Source of the DNA: Blepharisma stoltei
Taxonomy: Eukaryota > Ciliophora > Heterotrichea > Heterotrichida > Blepharismidae
Direction: 5' to 3'
Length of the DNA stretch: 64,000 nt
Assembly: GCA_914767885.1 (NCBI GenBank)
Contig: CAJZBQ010000024.1
Location: forward strand, 682,001-746,000
In this document: in pieces, positions 59,901 to 64,000 of the stretch
Layout of the letters: each line of letters opens with the position of its first letter
Position numbering within the stretch: position 1 is the stretch's first letter
Made by a program: the position numbers and the translations under genes
The notes under the pieces: generated by a model
What the model was told of the DNA's origin: nothing
Database searches by the model: none
Seen by the model: the letters and a program-made list of their open reading frames with translations, nothing else

Positions 59901-62900
59901 AGACTAGTTTTTACCTCGAGGAAAAGATTTGGAAAGGGCAAGCCCAGCAGCGTCTACAGGTAACACCTAGACCAATCGGCTAACTGCCTAGCGTGAAACT
60001 GGTCTCAGGATCTGGATTTAACCCCTTTTGCCGACAGACTACCAGAAATTCCATTTTTTGGGATTTCGGAATGCAACCTCCTCAGGAGGCCGCACAAACC
60101 CGCAGCCTGCCCACTCAACACTGGAGCTTTTTACAAGAAGCAAGGAGGAGACCGGACGGAAGGAAGGTCGCAAAGCGGGTGAATCCCCTAGGGGATCCTC
60201 GGTGATTGCGTTAAAATTAAGGGCACGAGCCCGTCTATCTAATAAGATAATAAGATATATAAGCAGACATTTAAAAGATTTAATATGCTCATAGCAAGCC
60301 AGTTGACGTCAAATACAAAAAATGACAGCTCAGTAAGCATACACGTTATCAGTGCCGATTCAATTCTAAAAGCCATTTCCATTATGAATTTTATCAAAAT
60401 CGCACAAAAAATTCAGAAAATGCTGAAAAATATATAGTTCTGCTTAAAAATTTTTGTATTTGAAAACCCAAAAACTAGCAATTGAGCAAAAGTTATTATA
60501 GCACCTCCAGTGGCTGAGCCTTTCTTTTCAGTAGCTCCAGCAACAATCGTAAATGCTGCCAATAAAGCTGCTATATAAAGTAAAATTCTTCTGAAAAACA
60601 CCAAATGCTCATTTGTATATCTTTCTCTATATTTTCTTTCAATATTTGGAGCATTAAAGTGCATAGAGTATTTTTTCATTTGAAATCCATCAACCTCAAA
60701 TTCGCTTTTCCATACAGAAGAGTCTTTATAAACTCTTTCAAGATTGTTTGCATAGCTTGCTAACCTATTAAATTTCCCACATAATTCAGGCATAACTTTG
60801 CTGGCTTCGAAATTCCCATGCCAAAGGAAATTACAAAAATAGTCATAAGCAGACGAAATTATATAGCAAATTAAAGGAATAATGATAATTCCTACAATAT
60901 TTGCTGAGGAGTCGTTCAGCTCGTCTCCAGCACCTCTGAGTTCTTTGCTAGTAAAATTGTGGGCATTAGTAATGCCGAGATAGCCTATCATGAATCCAAC
61001 TGATAAAATAAATTGAGTTATAGTGATTCAGTTAAAGACATTACATAACATGAAATAATAGATTAGGGCTCTCTTCTCACCGAGATGAGCTTTCATTGAA
61101 GACTCGTCAAGCTACTAGCGCGAACCACCCTGGTTATGTAAGCATTTCCACCAGAAAAAGCTCTCCTCCGGCTTTAATGCTGTCCCGGAACCTTGGAGTA
61201 TGTGATTCAGTTAAAGACATTGGTCTCTTTTCATACTTGGCATAATATTGTTAGGACCATGCATGGAAATAAGCTGAATTCAAGCAAAGATAAATCTGAA
61301 CTCCTCCCTGAATCACTGACTATATAAAGGTTAACACTGACTATTAGCAATAAAATAGCAGCAGTATGTATGAGACCTAGTGCAATATAAATGGCCAACT
61401 GCTTCAAATTAAGAAATTCATTGGTGATCCCTTTTGTGTATATTCTAGGATTATATAAAATTTGTTCTTTTGAAGCTCGCTGGTTAAATATCCCTAGAGC
61501 GATAATAGGGAAAATAGTATAGAAAATATTGAAGCCTACTATAAGTCCGCCATTAAAGATAGAAAATCCTGAATAGTCAGAAGCAAGGAAAAAGCCAAAA
61601 ATAATCATAGTCATTACAAAATTTTTATATTCTTTTTCCTTTGATTTAGTGTATTAATATACCTAATTAAAATAAATAAAAAATTCATACTGGTTAGACT
61701 TTATCAAATTTATATTAGAAAATAGGATAAGGTTTATATTTATTATTCATTAAAATTAGGAATATTATTTCTCACACTATCAGAAATCACATACAATAAA
61801 TATAAAATTAACTCAACGAGCATATAGAGAATTCCCTAGAATCGTCCGATAAGGCAAGGAAACTCTCCAGTCAGTTGAACCAGCTCAGGTTAGCCAAACC
61901 AACTAAAGAGTTTCCCTCTCCAATCACCTGCCTTATCGGGCGATTCTAAAGAATTCCCTATATAAAAATAGAAGCACAACTTTGCTCATTTTACTATAGC
62001 TCCAATGACCATAAACAAGCAACACATTTTTAAGATAAGCAAAATGTGATATCGAGAGCTCTGCATAATTTTTAGCCTCACTTTCTTCTTTTCCAGTAAT
62101 CCCCACACCTATATCTGCTTCTTGGAGCATCGAGATATCGCTGCTTCCATCTCCAATAGCTAGTACTAACGGTTTAAATCCAAAGCTGGTCTTCAGCAAT
62201 TTTACCACATCAGATTTATCTTTCGGCATCATTCCAGAAAAGCACACAAATTTAGCAGAGAATAGCAACGCCACAAAGAGTTTCCTTGTTTTGTTATCTT
62301 GTACAGCAGCTCGAAAGGAAACTCTATCACAAGACATAACAAAATCTACTTGGCTTGGATTGAATTCTCCCAGATTGATGTCTTCAAAGGATATCCCAAT
62401 TCTTGAGAATTTCCTAAACACAATTGGCTTGTTTGGCTGAGTTCCTTTTCTTGTTTGTGATCTATCTTCATGTAGGGATTCTGAAGCATCTAAATGCTCA
62501 CTTTCCTTAAGGCTGTCGTCTAGATCTCTGCCATTGGGGTCGTTGACTTCAAGGTCGCCGATGCTGTCTACCCTTTCGATTTCTCCAATTTTTGAATGAA
62601 AAACGTAATTTTCTAAGCCTTTTTGTAGTGCTTTATATACTTGATGGGAGGCGCCCAAATTTTGAAGCTTAAAAATAGGTTCATTTTCAATTAGTTCACA
62701 AGAGATTGCTGTGGAAATGCAAGAGTTTTCATTATCCCCGCTTGCCATTCATATTTTGATCCCTGCTTCTCTTAGATCACTTATTGCAGACTTTGTATCA
62801 CTTAAAACGATATCTTCAATTCCAGCAATCCCTAAATACTCCAAATTGGCTTCTAAATCTTTATATGCGTTCTCGATCCTCAATGTTTGGTTTAACAGTG

Positions 62901-64000
62901 AGTTTTTAGCTGCTTGGACTTTATTTTGGAAATCAGACAGCTCAAGCGCCGTAAGTTGTTTATAGGCTAACACCATTGTCCTAAGCCCCTGCTTGCCTAA
63001 CTGGTCTATTTGGTTGTTTATTGTATTTATTAGGTCAGTTTCCTTTTCAAAATATTCAAGCATCGAGAAATGTGACCCTTTTATATATAAAAATGCAGCT
63101 TCTTCGTCATTTTTCTTTACAATTATTTTAGATTGCTGAGTTTCAGGGTCGAATTCTCGGGAATCAATGATAGTAAACATAGAAGAATTCTCTGGGCCTT
63201 CAATTTCGACTTGGTCTGCCATTTTGTTGCGAAGAATATAGCCAAGGCGAGCTGCACCTTCAGCTAAAGCAATTTCATCAGCTGATGGGCCGTAATATTT
63301 ATTCCATTGAATTGTTAAGGAATTGCACATTGCTAAGCATCTGATAAAATTGGTCTTAAGAGAGCCAGAGTTTTCTTTTTCAAGGGATTTTCGGAGCCTT
63401 TCAAAAGAGTTGTCACATTGAGGGGATGGGTCTTGGTCATATCCTTCTCTATATGTATGTTTGGTAGAAAATGGAACTTCAGTAAGGTTTTTCTGTCTTC
63501 CATCATCAGAAACTGCTGAAAGACGGTTTTCAAGGGTATCTGAAGGAGATTCATCATCAACGTATTCTTCAAGTCCTACAAAGCAGGCTTTAAGCATGAG
63601 CTGGTTTTCAGTCAAAGTTCCAGTCTTATCAGTGATTACATATTCCACTTGCCCCAAGTTTTCATTGACATTGGTAGACTTAAACTCAACGTTTCCACAC
63701 ATTTGGTACGAAATCAGCTTGCTTTGGAAAAGCCTAATAAAATCCATCACCACAAATAGCGAAATTGGGAAAATATTGCTATAAAGGATCAGGTATACGA
63801 CTAGAGCCTCAAGGAAGTGGTAATTTCCAAAGTCACTTTCAGAGGCATAGTAATAGAGGAACAAAGAAATGATAACTAGAATAATTTCAAAGGCCAAGAT
63901 ATATACCACCCATTTGTTGAGCAGCTTTTCGAGCTTGCTGGTTTTTCGTAATTGATTTCTGATATTCATCTGAATTTTGCAATTTTCTCCAGCGTATACT
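56990..64000 (-). CDS. P4-ATPase/guanylyl cyclase fusion, 5' end outside window
   Basis: About 1858 residues in the window after removing four inserts. N-terminal part: flippase-like P4-ATPase with V-I-T-D-K-T-G-T-L-T-E-N (phosphorylated Asp intact), K-G-S in the N domain, A-G-I-K-I-W-M-A-S-G-D (W is TGA) and G-D-G-S-S-D-I-S-M (usual N replaced by S). Then membrane helices, a class III cyclase domain (F-C-D-I-C-D-F; K-I-E-T-V-G with the guanine-type Glu; F-S-L-V-G-D-T-V-N-T-A-S-R-M), six more helices, and a second cyclase domain (L-F-A-D-I-V-G-F-T; T-I-G-D-C-Y). This is the alveolate bifunctional guanylyl cyclase known from Paramecium, Tetrahymena and Plasmodium. Stop at 56990. Confidence 0.95.
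57575..57777 (-). mobile_element. Retroelement-like insert in the second cyclase domain
   Basis: 203 bp between TGGAAAAGTCTATC copies (57561-57574 and 57778-57791). The (TTTAAG)n-like tail at the left puts its 3' end there. 5' truncated relative to the others. Removal joins T-D-R-L-F-Q-V-T-L-L-F-A-D in frame. Confidence 0.9.
59563..59738. mobile_element. Palindromic TATAGAAGTTTCC element beside a retroelement
   Basis: About 176 bp: TATAGAAGTTTCC and GGCGCT at the left, AGCGCTATATAGAGGAAACC at the right, with TTGGTCGGACC / GGTCCGAC inside. It directly abuts the 5' hairpin of the retroelement at 59740; the two together sit between one pair of 17-bp repeats. Confidence 0.8.
59740..60253 (+). 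mobile_element. Retroelement-like insert, family A
   Basis: Starts with the TAATTAAAATATGGCG hairpin (arms end near 59808), then TCCGGCAAGG and the family-A blocks. The tail is AATAAGATAATAA. With the adjacent palindrome it lies between GATATATAAGCAGACAT copies (59547-59563 and 60254-60270). Removing 707 nt joins L-N-L-L-N-V-C-L-Y-I-I in the cyclase gene. Confidence 0.9.
61043..61201. mobile_element. Short retroelement-like insert, 20-bp target duplication
   Basis: 159 bp between copies of GTGATTCAGTTAAAGACATT (61023-61042 and 61202-61221). GC-richer than its host, with no tail repeat I can see. Removal joins K-E-T-N-V-F-N-W-I-T in the ATPase membrane region. Confidence 0.9.
61630..61962. 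mobile_element. Composite IES in the P4-ATPase region
   Basis: 333 nt, TA-bounded at a TATA on each side (61626-61629 and 61959-61962). Removal joins V-L-L-F-L-Y to K-N-F-V-M-T-M, the conserved Y-K-N of P4-ATPases. The right 140 bp are a separate palindromic element; the left ~190 bp are AT-rich with stops in all frames. Confidence 0.82.
61823..61962. mobile_element. Palindromic TATAGAGAATTCCC element, nested
   Basis: 140 bp inverted repeat (TATAGAGAATTCCCTAGAAT, CCGATAAGG; inverse at the right) with an inner GTTGAACCAGC / GGTTAGCC core. Same class as 7472, 16161, 22016, 52413 and 59563. It shares its right border with the composite IES. Confidence 0.85.

Noticed and set aside
1-64000. CRISPR array or bacterial operon
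   Set aside because: No regularly spaced direct repeats; tiny introns, eukaryotic gene families and TGA=Trp exclude a prokaryotic source.

Overview
The window reads as germline (micronuclear or unedited) DNA of a heterotrich ciliate, most likely Blepharisma. (1) In-frame TGA falls where conserved families need Trp, while TAA and TAG act as stops: importin-alpha V-W-A-I-S-N at 5722-5724, SP-RING W-R-C-P-I-C near 12664, P4-ATPase G-I-K-I-W near 62749. (2) Introns are 15-16 nt (GTAA...AG), for example 23473-23487, 28208-28222, 48704-48718 and 44645-44659. (3) Conserved genes are interrupted by about 35 AT- or GC-distinct inserts whose removal restores the reading frame, as expected of internal eliminated sequences (IESs). 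Blepharisma is known for UGA=Trp, tiny introns and a MITE-rich germline; the species assignment is inference.

Layout. 3-272: end of a sperm-tail PG-repeat protein. 505-5105: tandem duplication holding two copies of an unknown gene and a whole plus a truncated importin-alpha. 7.4-13 kb: TPR/RRM-like protein, VPS45, SIZ/PIAS SUMO ligase. 13-19 kb: membrane aspartic protease, repeat-rich protein, folate/FAD carrier. 19-28 kb: methionine aminopeptidase 1, SRP receptor beta, two unknown proteins, a Rab, USP40. 28-36.5 kb: O-methyltransferase, cAMP-receptor-like GPCR, unknown protein, BLOC1S1, PAM16, unknown protein. 36.8-47.3 kb: CEP164 homologue, EF-hand protein, two coiled-coil proteins. 47.7-56.3 kb: small unknown, MRH-type membrane protein, a 0.95-kb-arm palindrome, a UBE2G-type E2, a large coiled-coil protein. 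57-64 kb: a P4-ATPase/guanylyl cyclase fusion running off the right edge.

Inserts fall into three main classes. Class 1: MITE-like elements with CTCCCC... ends, flanked by a 3-bp TNA repeat (TTA, TAA or TCA), in two families with different sequence but the same layout: a terminal hairpin plus repeated subterminal motifs. Class 2: near-palindromic TATAG...CTATA elements of 140-230 bp. Class 3: GC-richer retroelement-like inserts of 160-920 bp with 11-20 bp target duplications, often short-repeat tails and a shared 5' motif close to TAAAATGGYG. Elements are nested inside one another at four places. Several genes (USP40, GPCR, VPS45, the cyclase, the 44.4-47.3 kb coiled-coil gene) make sense only after precise excision.

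The genes have mixed housekeeping roles (nuclear import, vesicle fusion, SUMO/ubiquitin, protein import, cilia/basal body, signalling) and form no operon. What ties the region together is the load of developmentally removable DNA.
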